64,000 bases of DNA from Fistularia commersonii (GCA_037954325.1 JBBMNZ010000001.1:1873765-1937764); one strand, 5' to 3'; positions 25,317-38,437 are shown, numbered from the stretch's first letter. Made by a program: numbers and translations. The notes: generated from the sequence alone by a model not told the origin.

Positions 25317-27520
25317 GGTCTCTGGCTAACGGCTGCCGTGGAGGGGAGGGGGAGGGGGGTCAGAGGTCACTGCGCGATCAGAAAGCCGTTCCTAGGTCAG
25401 CATGGCTGCCGCCGTCTACGCTCGGGGTGAAGGGTTGTCCGTTGGTGACCTCCGGCGGTCACAGGGGTGAAGGTCACGCTCTGAAAGACAACAACAAACT
25501 ATCAGCAGGGGATTCAGGTCACATGACAAACCCATGTGACCGAGCAGAGGCACAGACGGTCCAAAGTGTCTCCTCTACTTTGATCCGCGAGGGTCAAAGG
25601 TGACCGCCACGCTGTCCAAAATGGTCGGCCAATCAGGAACAACCAGGAAGTGGCAGACAACATTGCGTCTGTTGTGTTCTGGTTCTTCCAAACACTTCAA
25701 TTCTCTTTATGATGCTAACCCGACTTGTCTCTTTATTATCGATGAAATACTCCCATAATTGTGACAAATGCATCACCGGAAGAAGCGCCGCTTTCTGTCT
25801 GAGAGTTACTAGTTTTGACAAAGTCCGACGGACATGCTAACTTGAGGGGACGTGCAGATGGTGCAGGTCCACGTCTTGCACTGAAGGCAACAACACACAC
25901 AGAATGGAGTTCTCCCACAAGGCTGGGAGAGGCAGGAGGAGGAGAGACGATTTTCTTTTATAGGAGACGAAAATGGTCCATCATTTTCCATGTTGCCTGC
26001 TCCCTCTCCTCTTCCTCCACACCTCCCGCCCCTTTTTGCACCCATTTTCCAGGACATCTTTATCCTGGTTTACCATAACATCGTTATCCGGGATTTTTTC
26101 ACGGTGCGTGGGAAACCCGTGTCTTGGGGTTCGGCGACGTTCTGCAGATGGACGCCCGGTTTCATCAACAATGTTCTCACTGAGCTTCAAGGTGTCGCGG
26201 ATGAACATGGTGGAATAATACGATACGTCGATATGAGAACAAATAAAAGTGCAACTCACCGTGGCGCCGAATCAATGGGAGCTCTGAGCTATTATTACTT
26301 CTGACCTTTGTTTTCGTCTGCGCAGCCCGTGGGTTTAATCTTTAGGGTAACGTGTCGCGCGGTCTGGATTTGTCGCGCTCCTATCTAATCATTCTTCAAA
26401 CCTGATTTCTTTATTCCGAGGCCTTTACCGGTGGATCTCGGCCGAGCGGACGCTGAAAATGTCGAACCACATAAACGCCACGGGGTATCAGCCCACGTCA
26501 CTCTCCGAGGGATCGGACCGAGAAGATCGATAGCCGTCTGGACGCTGACGTGGAGAACCGATGCATTCGGACCCCTTCTCGTACCTGCTCCCCTTCCTCT
26601 TCCTCCACGGCTGACGCCCCCTTTCTGCACCCCTGACCCCGACAGAGAGAGACCTTCTCAGGGAGGTCAGCCGATGTATCCGCAGGTCATCTCCGGTCCA
26701 TCAGATGGACGAGGTGACCATCTCCCACAACACCTGCTCCTCCCAGCAGCTTCACAGCTTCACGCCTCGTTGTTTCTTCACCTCCCCCCTGCACACATCG
26801 CTCATTTTCACCCCTTTCGTGGAGGTTTTCAGAGTCTAACCGTTTAAGAGTCGAACCCTGGTGGTTTTAGCTCTTCTCATGTCGATGGAGAAGGAGTTTC
26901 GAGGATGTCCTCGTCCGAACATCTCGTCTGAAACGGCGGTACAACAACATGGGAGCGACGACACGGTCGTGTGACCGCAGTCGAAATGGTTCTTCTGTAA
27001 ACAACCCCGGTAGCTCCGCTGCTAACGCCCCGCCATCCCGACGCTAACCCCCTTCTCCCAGGCGCCCGGGTGACTCAGCCGTCCGCTCGGCAGCCTCCCT
27101 CCATCCCGTTACCGGGGGTTCGCTTTACCGCCGCGATGTTTTGAGCCGAAGCGAAGACTCCAACGCAACAGCTAGCAGTTAGCAGCTAGCCGCTAGCGCC
27201 GTTAGCACGGCTAGCCACGCTCAAGAAGAGGAAAGCGGTGGGCTAACGGATAAAGCTAGCTGACCCGACCGGCGGCGGGGGGAAGCTGACAGCGGGCCGC
27301 GGCGTCGCGTCTCACCGGGCGGTCTCGGTTTGGTTCCTCGGGGCGGTTCGACATGAACTCCGGGGCGGCAGACGGCTGGCTGGCTGGCTGGCTGACGGCT
27401 ATCGCTATCGGACGGAACCCAACAGCACACCGGAAATCCGGGTCCCAAGGAACTTGGGTGAATTTTACCCCGAGTTCCGTCTGGCAGGCAACGCGACGGA
27501 ACCACAACAGATTTATCTTT
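25317..27520 (-). promoter_or_regulatory. TMEM259 5' UTR, 5' intron and promoter region
   Basis: A probable acceptor near 25481 and a GC-rich, CpG-dense block at about 27000-27500 suggest an untranslated first exon in the latter, with a 5' intron of about 1.6 kb. The intron holds no recognised gene. It does contain related pyrimidine-rich blocks (see 25985-26640). Confidence 0.4.
25985..26640. repeat. Paired pyrimidine-rich blocks flanking a 540-nt unique segment
   Basis: Segments at about 25992-26044 and 26583-26634 share CCTGCTCCC, TCCTCTTCCTCCAC and CCCCTTT.TGCACCC in the same order and orientation. A third, weaker version lies near 26725-26800. It could be the trace of a tandem duplication or of a decayed mobile element; no terminal inverted repeats were found. 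Confidence 0.5.
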
Positions 27521-28743
27521 ATTTAGTTTTATTTTATTTTTGTTACTTGAATGATCAATCTCGGTCAGCTATACATTGGATAATTTCTGTGGAAACAGGA
27601 GCTTTTTAAGACATTAAAACACTTGATAGCCTTAACTTTGACACTCAATATTTTATTGTATTTCTTATTCTCCCTCCTTCCTACTATTATCTATTATTGT
27701 TATGTTTTACTTGAAACTCTGGCACAACGATTGCCTTCGGCATAAATAAAGCTGTCCTTATCCTTATTTTTGATATATTTTTTGGGAAAAAAATAATATC
27801 GCATACCAATGAGACGGTCTTGTTATGTTGCACTTGTTGTTGTGGGGAAAAAAACACAATTTACAACATTTAAATGTAAAATCGAGTCCGTTTAATGCAG
27901 AAATAATATTGCAAATCGACATCCCCGGGGATAAGTATTTATTTTATTAAAATACAAATATAGAATATATTAAATGTAGTGTGGGTGGAAGGAATCAAAT
28001 CACTCCCCGGGACAATGTGTTTACATATAAACACTCCTCCCTGCAGCCATATTAGCTTGGATATTCTTGATATTATGTTGTTTTCCATTTAGCTGCTCCC
28101 TTCAGGATCCTCCACCAAACCCTCTCCTCTGCATCATCTTCTGGACTCCCCGTCCTCTTTCCATCCATGCATAAGACTCCACATCTCCAACCTCCGCATC
28201 CCTCCACTGTCCACGTCCAAAGCATCTTTGACTTTATCTCCAGAACATCTAATATAATTATGCAGGATACCATTTACTTACCCATGTTTGCCACTCGAGG
28301 TCAGTGTTTAGCCGCACAGTCTGCAATTGAATGTTGACTGCAGTTCACCAGATGACCACAAGATGTCAGTAAATCCCGAAAGTCGTTCGTTTTTTAGCCT
28401 GTCTTTGCTGTAAATAAAGCTATTTAGCACTATTTTTATCAATTTGAAGTCTGTCATTTCGCTCTATTTTTAATTAAAAAATAGAAACATAAACCGAAAA
28501 TAAACCAAATTTCCAAAACACCTGACCTTGTCCATACGGTGTTTGAAATGTCCATTTTATTGAAGGACGCAACAATCAGAAGTTTTCTTCTTGGTCCCAA
28601 TCATTATAAAGTAAAAGTCATTCATTCAATCATTCATTTTGTCCACGACCGAGTCTGGAGTGAAAATCATTTCGGAGTCCGATGGAAGGGGGGGAGATCG
28701 TTGTGTTCTCCTCGTCCCGGCTCTGGTCCTGGTTCTCTTGCCA
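27521..28743. other. Intergenic region between TMEM259 and MISP
   Basis: No gene is seen. It holds a retroposon copy (27600-27775) and AT-rich sequence. A minus-strand AATAAA at 28561-28556 is a likely MISP poly(A) signal, about 185 nt past its stop codon. Confidence 0.5.
27600..27775 (+). mobile_element. L2-like retroposon 3' end
   Basis: It shares TTTGACACTxxATA, ATTATTGTTATGTTTT, AAACTCTGGCACAACxAT and CTTCGG.ATAAATxAAG with the copies at 49860-50060 (reversed) and 57165-57405. Only the non-coding 3' end is present. Confidence 0.7.
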
Positions 28744-30557
28744 TCACTGGTCCTCCCGGTTGGCGAAAACGCCGGCCTCCCAGCGGAGAGCTCGCTGGCT
28801 TTTGTGTCGAGCGACCCGAGTTGATTCCACGACCTGAAAACGACGGAGGAGCTTCTGCTGAACCCGGACCATCTGACCGGGTCGTGCCTTCAAGCAGCGG
28901 GTGACTTACCTGGTTGTTGATGTCGTCCACGGGCTGGATTCCTGCGTACTGAAGGACAAAAGCGCGTCGGTTCGAGTCGCGGATCTTTGTTGTAATTTTT
29001 CCGAGCGTCCGAACTCACCGCGCTTTCGCCGAGCTTCAGCCTCCGGTCCTGGAGGAGCATCTCGGACAGGTCTCGCGACGCGGGGCGACTGAGGGCGGGG
29101 GAGGGGCGTCCGTCGTCCGTCCGTCGGCGGGGCGTCGCCGCCAGAGGCGGTCCGGGAGATAAACCATCCGAGGAAGAGAGGGAAGACGGTCTGGCGGGTC
29201 TACATGAAACTACAGGAGGGAAATGACGTCACCTTGATGACCTCTGAAATCGCTATTTTGTTTGTAAACAACACCAACCCGGTTCGCCGGCGGCCATCTT
29301 GGGAAGCGTCACCGAGGCGAGCGTCTCCGCTCTCAGCACCTGTAGCTCCGCCTCCCTTTGCAGAGCCTCTTGGATCTCCTGCTCGATCAGATCCCAAGCT
29401 CCGCCCCCTCGGGGCTGGAGGCCGGCCGAGTCCCGCCAGGACGGCGACGAGGGTCGGGGCGTGTCAGAGGAGGAGGTCGTGTTTCGGGTCACGTGACCCA
29501 GAGGGCCGTTTTCTGCATGGCGGTGAGGGCAGCAGGGCAGAGTCTCGTCCTCGGAGTTGTTCCGGGTGCGTTCCTGTCGGACGGCGCCGTTCTCCCCGTT
29601 CCTCCAGATGGACCTCGGCGGACGTACGGTTGGAATCTTGAAGATGGAGTCTTGGTCAACGGGCACCAGGCTTCGCAAGCGGCGCTGCTTTTTCTCGCGT
29701 TCCCGAAGCAGCCGGACCTCCCTCTCTATCGGGGTTTCCGAGCCGTCGCCTAACCTTTGAGCGACGGCCTCCACCGGGCGCTCATCGGCAGGGGAAACAT
29801 CCACGGACAATTGCTTCGCCTTCGACTCGCCGGACTGGCTTCGAGTCGACGGTCCAAACATGGCGGCGGCGCTCTGCCAGGAGGAGCCCCAGAATGCCGT
29901 CGACCTCATCGGCGGTGGCGAGAGGGTGGAGGCGAAGCTCGGTCTGTCCCGCTCCAGTTGCAGGAACTGTTGTCGAGCGGCGTTGAAGTCGATCTGGTCC
30001 TCGGCATCGGGGTCGGCGAGGCGGCGAGAATCCGGAGAATCCGCGCTCTCCGGCGCGCTTTTCACCTTCGGCGCTTGGCTTCGGATGATGTCGCGTCGCA
30101 GCTGCTGCTCCTCCGCCTCCTGCGCGACGAGGCCGGCGCCGTCCACCCGGTAGGAGACCTCGTCGTCGCGGTCGTCGAAAAGGCTCCCGGGTTTCCTGTC
30201 GCCGGCGTACGTCTGCAGCGTGAAGGCTTTTTCCTCCTTTAGCGTGGCTAGCTGAGCGCGCCGCAGCGGCGACAGCATCCACTCCTCGTTGAGCTGCGCC
30301 TCCTGGCTGCTCGGGTCTTCCACGAAGGAGTAGAAGCCGATGACGGAGCCCGAGCTGCTGCAGGTGGAAACGGGGCTGACGGCGCGCAACTCGTCGCCGC
30401 TGCTGCTGCTGCCGCCGTCCGACGGCAAGGTGACCCGCTGCGCTCGGACGACCTCGTCCGTCCAGGAGGAGGCGGAGCCTGCGATGGAGCGCAGGTCGGA
30501 CGGCTGCAGGGGCGGCGACATCGGCTTCAGCACCCATCTCCGGGGAACGCTGTCCAT
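28744..30557 (-). CDS. misp: Mitotic spindle positioning protein (MISP family)
   Basis: MISP is an actin-bundling PLK1 substrate that links the cell cortex to astral microtubules and helps orient the mitotic spindle. Four coding exons: 30557-29279, 29209-29019, 28948-28910 and 28833-28744, about 532 residues (human 679). Blocks conserved with human MISP are DQIDFNAARQQFLQLE (about residues 187-202), ETPIEREVRLLRERE, a LIEQEIQEALQREAEL helix near the end of exon 1, and the C-terminal signature YAGIQPVDDIN plus STRVARHKSQRALRWEAG. The third exon is only 39 nt. The exon 1-2 junction was chosen because it alone keeps frame and avoids a stop; GTTGGT is a modest donor. Sequence between the blocks is Ser/Pro-rich and poorly conserved, as usual for the family. 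Confidence 0.93.
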
Positions 30558-31535
30558 GGCGTGTGGGCGGAGCCTCCGGCGAGGAGACTTTCAGAGCGAG
30601 AATGCGGCCTGGGAGACGGGGTGGAGATGGGGGAAGCTGTTACCATGGCGACAAAGAGATCGGCCCGGTCCGGTTGCCAAGAAAAACTTAGCCGCGTCAT
30701 CGGGAAGACCAGTAAAGTTTATGGCAGGTTAACTACTGCCATAAAGACTCCTGCTGACGATTGAATATGTTTATTGATCTGATCAGCTGATCAGCTTACC
30801 CGAACAGGAGGCTCGTCAATCGGCCGGACAGACGGACCATCTTATTTTGATTTGTCTGCGTTTTATCGATCGATATTAGAAGAAATTACCCTTTCATTCC
30901 TTATTACATGTTCCGATTGGCTATTAAAAAAAATAAAAAAGTCAAATCGATAACTGAATCCTGATCAAATAGGAAGTGCTGGTCAAAAATGGCTCAGCTG
31001 ACGGTCGTTTTCCTTAGCTTCAACGATAATGAACGCATGACAACTGTTAGCGTTAGCATTAGCAGGAGGAGAGTGTGTGCATGTGTGTGTGCGGGTGATA
31101 AGCCGCCCCTCCCTCCTGCGGTCAGGTGATAACACTCGTCGGCGTCGCAGCAATGACGGCGAGCGGGTCAGGGGTCACCGTCTGCACGCCGTCGTTTACC
31201 AATAACACCAAAACCAATCAATCGAAGATAACAACAATAACAATAAAGCGGCGCAAGTATTACACTGTGATTCTGATATGTTTATAATGTAAGAGAATAA
31301 CATAAATGACAGTGTTTTAGCATTCAAATTCATTATTATTCATTCAGGGCTAATGCGATAATGATGAGTAAATTATAAAATCTATGAAATATTAAAAATA
31401 TTGAACTTCACCTTCATGTTCCTACCTGATCAGTTTCCAGCAGCGGCTCAATAAATCTTGACTTGCATTGGCAAAGTTCAGCTTCTCTCCCCCCTCAGAG
31501 GCCCCGCCCACCCCTGGCTTGGCCCCGCCCATCCT

Positions 31536-31537
<2 letters not shown>

Positions 31538-31609
<72 letters not shown>
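31538..31609. repeat. (CA)n microsatellite, about 36 units
   Basis: A nearly pure CA tract of about 72 nt, the longest in the window. It is followed 190 nt later by a GT tract of about 48 nt (31804-31851). Confidence 0.97.
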
Positions 31610-31610
<1 letters not shown>

Positions 31611-31803
31611 ACTCTGCATGTGGCTGAGGTCAAAGTACAGGGGAATCCAGAATTTGCGAGTCAATGACTGATCAGTCAGTATGGATGTATCACCACGGAA
31701 ACGGACTTTGTTGAAGCTTTTCTTTCTTGTCTTTCAACTGTTAATATCATTTTTTTTTCATGAACCGTCTCGTCTCGATTTTGTTTTAGTCTCGAATATT
31801 GCC

Positions 31804-31853
<50 letters not shown>

Positions 31854-31997
31854 CAGGTTCTTGGATGGGGACTCGGGTCTGTTTTGTGAACCTGACTAGT
31901 CATGTGACTGATGACATCAGCTGACCAATGAGGCTTCACGCTGGGAGTCACATGACCTTGAGGAGCTTCTGGGCACAATAACATTTTCTTGAACATC

Positions 31998-32060
31998 CGA
32001 TTCTACCACTACTACTACTCGTACAACTACTGGTACCGCTACTACTACTTCTACTACCGG
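31998..32060. repeat. Imperfect CTA trinucleotide run
   Basis: CTACTAC triplets are interrupted by CGTACAACTACTGGTACC. The composition is related to the larger array at 32600-33200. Confidence 0.8.
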
Positions 32061-32076
32061 TGACATGCAGTTAGGG

Positions 32077-32510
32077 GAGGCAGGAGGGCCCCGTGCCTCA
32101 CTTGCCAATCTTGGAAAGAAAAATCTGTCAAATGAAAAGAATTAAATGGTTATATGTATCAGTGATTCGCACTATAAATGTATTTTTCATTTGACTTCAC
32201 TAGTTTTAGATTGTTTTGCATTCAAAATGGCTGGATTTTCACATATACTGTTCAAATACTGAGAGAAGACGTGTGGTGAGGCTGCGGATTGTTGAGCCTC
32301 AATGTAGGTTACGCAATGATGTCTGTGTATGTTGCTATTAAAACGTTTGCTTCATGAACTACATAAGCAGTTATGAACTATGAACACTTGCTATATGAAG
32401 TACATTTCCAATGTACAGTGTTTTTTGTTGTGTTACTAGTTTCTTGTGCTGACGGATCATAAAATGGCTGCTGAGAGTCGCTAAGGGAGGCACGCAGTCC
32501 TCCTGCCTCA
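32077..32510. mobile_element. MITE-like element with ~25-nt inverted ends
   Basis: The left end GAGGCAGGAGGGCCCCGTGC and the inverted right end GAGGCAGGAGGACTGCGTGC match over most positions. Each end is also internally palindromic (GAGGCA...TGCCTC). The 430-nt interior is AT-rich and non-coding. The family (perhaps hAT) is not established. Confidence 0.6.
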
Positions 32511-32599
32511 TGGTAGGGGGCGCTCGTGGTACCAGGGATTCCTCTTGCAACTCGTAAATCTGATTGTGATGAAGTTAGTGCCTCACCAGCCTTTAACTG

Positions 32600-33205
32600 A
32601 ATACTACTATGCCTACTACTACTACTACTACTACTTAGTAGCTGCTGCTGCTACAGTTGGTGCTGGTATTATTGCTGCTACTACTTCTGCTACTCATGCT
32701 GCTATTACTACTATGAGTAGTACTTCTACTGCTGCTGCTGCTGCTACTACTGATACTACTGCTCCTGCTACAACAAATACTGGTACTACTTCTGCTACTA
32801 CTTCTGCTGCCATTATTACCACTGTTAGTACGACTTTGGTATTATGGTATTACTACGACTGGTGCTACTACTATGCCAACTACTACTACTACTACTGTTT
32901 AGTAGCTGCTGCTGCAACTGTTGCTAATTCTAATTCTGCTACTACTACTACTACTGCCGCTATTACCACTACAAGTAGAACGACTACTGCTGCTGCTGCT
33001 ATTTCGGATAATACTACTACTGCGACTACAAATACTGGTACTACTACTACTGCTATTGCTGCTACTATTGCTCCTAGTACTGCGTCCATTACTGTCACTG
33101 TTAGTAAAACTGCTGCTACTACTGCTACTGCCCCTGCTAATACTACGACTACTATTGCTAATGTTGTGATTAGCGCTACTACTTCTACTGCAGCTGCTAA
33201 AAGGT
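32600..33205. repeat. Degenerate TAC/TGC trinucleotide array
   Basis: About 600 nt are built almost wholly of ACT/GCT-type triplets with point variation. It reads as an open frame rich in Thr, Ala, Tyr and Ile only because TAA/TAG/TGA rarely arise from these triplets. Confidence 0.9.
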
Positions 33206-33659
33206 GCGTTTCTTGTTGTTAATATTTTTTGCAAAACTTTACTTTTTGATGTCAAGAACTAGGAAAAGACACACACAAACACACACACAGTGACACACAC
33301 ATACACAAAGGGGATTTGAAAAACAAATTAAAAGAAACGTAAGTTCTTAGAAAACATACATAAATTAATTCAAATTTAATTGAGTTCAATTAAAAAGGAT
33401 TAACACTAAAATTTCATTCAAAAAAATGAAAGTGGTACAAAAACAATTTTAGATTTTCTTAGCGTCTGTTGTTGTAAAGTTACCGCAGACATAAAATATT
33501 TATATATTTGTCCTTTCGTATAAGTCGAAGGGTCAACCAGAGACCCCTGCTGGCAGACGGCGGTATTGCAGCCCCCACTCATTGGCTGATAATTTATTGA
33601 CCAATCAGAATTCAGACAGAGGAGCAGACGAATCAGTGGATATTTTAAGGTCACTTCGA

Positions 33660-34075
33660 TGAGTCCTGTTATTAGCAGCTGTCTTCTAATGAGGCTAACA
33701 GCAGCCTGCTAGCAACAGCTGCTAATGATGAGTCGATCCAGCTGCTAATGATGAGCTAGCTCCAAATGAGGCAAACAGCAGCCTACTAGTAACAGTTGCT
33801 AATGATGAGTATCCAGCTGCTAATGGTGAGCTAGCTTCGAAAGGCAAACAGCAGCCTGCTAGCAACAGCTGCTGATGATGAGTCGATCCAGCTGCTAATG
33901 ATGAGCTAGATTCGAAAGGCTAACAGCAGGCTGCTAGCAACAGCTGCTAATGATGAGTTGATCAAGCTGGTAATGATGAGCTAGCTTCGAAAGGCTAACA
34001 GCAGGCTGCTAGCAACTGCTGCTAATGATGAGTCGATCCAGCTGCTAATGATGAGCTAGCTCTGATGATTCTAAT
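33660..34075. repeat. ~75-nt minisatellite, five to six copies
   Basis: Units share CAGCAGCCTGCTAGCAACAG, GCTGCTAATGATGAGTCGAT and AGCTGCTAATGATGAGCTAG. They recur from about 33676 through 34065 with small length changes. Confidence 0.92.
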
Positions 34076-34617
34076 AGCTGCTGATTAGCAACATTAGCGG
34101 CACAGCACAGCCACGTCAACATTTTATTGTTTATATACATGATGTTTTCCTTCCTGACAAATACTCTGCTAAGTAATGTTGTCGTGCTAACGCTCTGTAG
34201 TGATTGGTCAGCTGACCTTGCCAGCATGTGATGTCACAGGACGAGATCGGAGGCCTTGTCCGTCAGCTCACTTTTTATTGGCTCGTTCAAAAATGTCAAC
34301 ATGGGTCTGAGGGAACTTACAGAAGCAGAGGTCAAAGGTTAACAGGTGGCCTGGGCTAATGCTAAAGCTAAAACCATTGAGGTGAGTGAGGGGTACAAAA
34401 GTAAAAAGCTTCAAGAAAAAATAGAAAAAGGAAATCGGGGTTTTTTTTTTTTATATATATATATATATAAAAACGGTGTGAAGAAACAGAGTGATGTCAT
34501 ATGAGAGGCGGGGCTGCGGTCAGTGGGCGGAGTTTAGTTCCTGTAGTTTTTTTTTTTTTTGGGGTGATATTTTTCTCCGTCTGTATGGTTTAATCCCAAA
34601 GTGGTGCTGCCTCGGGA

Positions 34618-37298
34618 TCACATGATGGTGCAGCACTTACATGGCTGCTTGTCCTTCTTGGAGGCCGCCGCTCCTCCGCCCGGTTCTCCGGCCGCTTTTT
34701 CCGTCCCTCCGCTCGCCGCTTCGCCCTCCGCTAGGTTAGCGGCCCCGCCGCTCCCTCCGTTGCTCGCCGCTTCCCCTGGAGGTTCGCCGCTTCCCGCTTT
34801 GACCACGACTCCGGCCGTCTTCCCGGCGGCGGGCGCCTCGGTGGGAGTGGGAGTGGGAGTGGGAGTGGGAGTGGGAGCGGGCGAGGCGGCGGCCTCCATG
34901 CCGTTGGCGTCGGGGATGACCACCAGCTCCGCCTTCACCGACCCCTCTACGCCCAGCACTCTCTTGGTCTGGTCTTCATCCTCCACGCTCTGGTATCCCA
35001 TGAACACCATGGTAACCGGTTTGTCGGAGCTCGCCTCCGCCACGCCCGGCGGGACGTCCGGCCCGCCGTCGGGTTCGGAAATCCGGACGGCGGGCCGGGT
35101 CGGCTCCGCCTCCTCGGCCACCTCCGCCTTCTCGGGAGAGGTTTGCGTCATCATGGAAGCTTCCTCGGCCTTGTGGATGAGGTCGTCCACCTCGGAGGAG
35201 CTGAGCAGGTGGACGCCGTCCTCGCCGTTCATCTCGTGGACCACTGGAGGGACAGAACCAAACCCGAGGTCAGGACGGGCGGCTGGACAGAGCGAGAGCG
35301 ACGCCGGGGAGGCGAAGGTTATCGGACAAGATCCGCGACGGGGTTCTGCATCGGGGTCAAAGGTCACGGCTCGGGGGTGACGACATCACCTTTGCGCTCG
35401 TCCTCGTAAACCTTCACCCCTTGGCAGGAGAGGTCGACCGGTAGTTTGGTGTGAGAAGACAGAACTTTGGTTTCCCCCGTGGCTCTGTCCCGCTGCACCG
35501 TGATCTCCAGAGAGTACACGGCTGGAGGTCAGAGGTCACACAGAGGTCACCGGGGAAGGGGGAGCGTCAGACAGACGGTTAGTTAGTTAGTTAGCCGGTT
35601 AGTGAACATGGAGGCTTTTCATGCAGACGTTCATGCAAGCCATCCCTCCTCCTTTAGCTCACGCTAAAGAGCGTGGAAAAGAAACGCCACCTCGGGGTGG
35701 CTTCGTTTTTACTTCCTGAAACTTTCACCAAATTTGGGAGTCTCTCCCGTCACGGACAGGAAGTGGGTAGCGAGTTACTTCCTGTTAGCCGTGGAGGCTG
35801 ACGGACGACTCACCTCGCTTCATTTCCTCCGAAGTTTCGGTCACGTCACTGAATCCGAGGCTTTTTTCAACTTTGACCTCTGCGGGGGGAATCATGGGGA
35901 CAAATGAATATTAGAGACTGTAATCTGATTACTGGAGGACTTGGTAGAAGATCCTGGAGGCCCACCTTCCACGAGCTGAGCTAACGGCGGGGGTTGGTCC
36001 TGCAGACGGAGGGTGTGACCTTTGACCTCCAGACCTGCTCAGACACAAGGGGTTAGAAGGAGGAGGGAGCGGCGGGACGGAAAATGGAGATCGAGAGGAA
36101 GAGCGGTACCTTCAGCAGGTCCGGATGTCACCTGGAAACAAGAAGACACAGAAAAAGCGTCAGGATGTGGACTGCGACCCTCTGGCGCCCCCTTCAGGAC
36201 ACACGTGGTATCACACCCACATGAAATTAAACACTTCACCCATTATTTTTAAAAGTATTTTAAGTATTAAATATAGCAGGTAGTCTGACTACTGTGAGAA
36301 ACTATTTGACACACTGCATTAAGCACGCTAAAGATCGATCGATTGCTTGCTTTAAGTGCGTGCTTTAATAAAACCCCGGTTAGCTAAAAGCTATTGTGTG
36401 TGTATGTGTGTGTGTGTGGGTTCCGGTGTACTCACAGTGGTGTGTACTACGGTGTGACACACACCCCCAGACTCCAGATAGACCAGCTCTTTCTCCAGCC
36501 TGCAACGCAAACCACCGGATTACACCCGCTCTGCGCGGCGACCCGGACCCCCGAGGCGGGACGAGACCTTCGGATGGCGTCCTCCAGGGTCCTGGTCTTG
36601 GCCTCATCCAGATCCAGCCGCGTCCTCACCTCGTCCTGCTCGGGCCCGGCGGACGCCCCGTCCAGCAGCCATCGCTCCCGCAGCGCCTTGGACTGAACAG
36701 GAAGTGGGTCGGCCGCCATGACATCACGACTTCGCCGGCGGTATTTCAGTTTGACCTCTGACCCTTCCAGACAGAACGCGTGACCGCACGGCTGTTTGCC
36801 CGGAATAGCGCGCAGGTTATTTTCAAGCAGCTGCGTTTCTGACGTTCCTGGGCTGAAAGCGCCCCGGTATTTATAATCTGCAGCTGTCCGCGCCGCCGCC
36901 ACGCCCTCGGGAGGCCCCCGCCCCGCCATTGGACCTGTCGCCGTGACGACGGCCTCACCTTCAGGTGCTGCAGGGCCCGCCGGTCGTCCTCCAACTGGCG
37001 CCGCTTGTTCTCCATCTCCATCTGCCACTTCCTCTTGTCCTGGGGCATCACGGGAAAGAGAAGGTCATCTTCTCCGCACACCCATCTCAATGTTAAAACA
37101 TTTGGTTGACAGCTCGCCCCGACAGGAAGTGGAGGCGATCACGCTGATGATGTCACTACTCACGGAGATCAGCTGACGTCGCTCCTGCTGGTCGCCGTGT
37201 TTGCCCGTCCTGCAGAAAGCCAAGCGCGAGAAGAGCGTCTCACAGATCCGACACCGCAGGACACCATGTATGCACGTGTAGGGCGCGCATGATAACGT

Positions 37299-37344
<46 letters not shown>

Positions 37345-38398
37345 ACCCTCCCCTTTCTCTCCTGTTCACAATCACTTGCCTCCGTCGAGCGTTGCGATGG
37401 AAAGGGTCAAACCCCATCGACCCACTGGGCTTTTCCCTTGAGAATTCCAATTATTTGGTTGATATAATCATATGTTTTGATTAATTCAGGCTTAATTAAA
37501 CCTGAATTCAAAGACTGGATTTTGATCGGGACGGATATTATTTAATATAATATTTACACATGACTATATCTTCAAAACAATTTTTTTTTGCAACTTTTAG
37601 CCTATTTTTATTTACTATTTAATACGGGGAAGCTCGATGCTGCTGCAGGTTCCGGCGGGACGGGGCGGGGGTTAAAGGTCAAAAGTCAGATAAGTGATTC
37701 TGGATCTGATTGTCTGCTGAAATTGAAAGCGGGGCAGATAATAGGGCTCCGGCCTGCGAGACACACTGGTCCCAGTGGGTTCCCGCCGGTCCAGCTGACT
37801 CAGCCGGACGCAGGACAAAGCCGCTGCCCGTCGCCATGGAGACCAGAGGCAGAAACAGACCATCTGAGGAGAAAAACTCTGGAAGGGGTTCAGCGGGCCG
37901 GCGGGGATTTTCTGCAGGAAAGACGGGCGCCTCTCTCCTTTGGACCACCTGAGCTGTGACCTTTGACCCCCAAACACACTTAAATTTTCATGTCCTTCAT
38001 TTTAAAATAAGCAAAGAAACGATTTTTTTTTTTTTAAACTAAACAGACATTAAAAAAAACAAAAAAAAAAGGATCAATATCTGAGAAATTCATCAGGTGG
38101 ATGTTTTAACCCCGTGAAGAATCAATACGCCGATCAATATATTGGTGAAACACGTGCAGTATGACTGAGCAGAAATGAGGCTTTTATTTTGAAGCCCTGC
38201 AGCCGTATCGATCAGTGACGCAAACCGATCGATAGCGGGATCGATCCGGCCCCGCCCCGGCCCCAGACCCCCGCAGTGACCCCACCCCGCAACTCCACCC
38301 CAACCCGCAATCGCACTTTTTAATGCAAGGAAGGAGGACCCGCGTGGACCCGCAGCGTGGGTGACCGCATGCGGTTCCACCACGCTTACGTCACCGAC

Positions 38399-38437
<39 letters not shown>

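Larger units (their letters stand above)
30558..34617. other. Intergenic region between MISP and PALM
   Basis: No gene is supported over about 4 kb. It contains the MISP promoter side, long CA and GT tracts, trinucleotide arrays, a MITE-like element, and a ~75-nt minisatellite. The PALM 3' UTR has a minus-strand AATAAA at 34279-34274. Confidence 0.5.

Noticed and set aside
28965..28982. tRNA T-arm-like word GGTTCGAGTCG in MISP intron
   Set aside because: No matching anticodon or acceptor arms around it; it lies between two MISP exons.
29757..30242. 161-codon plus-strand open frame inside MISP
   Set aside because: Antisense to MISP exon 1, which carries the recognisable MISP motifs.
31538..31609. 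Repeated short units that might suggest a CRISPR-like array
   Set aside because: The repeats in this window are microsatellites or minisatellites without unique spacers of fixed length, and the genome is eukaryotic.
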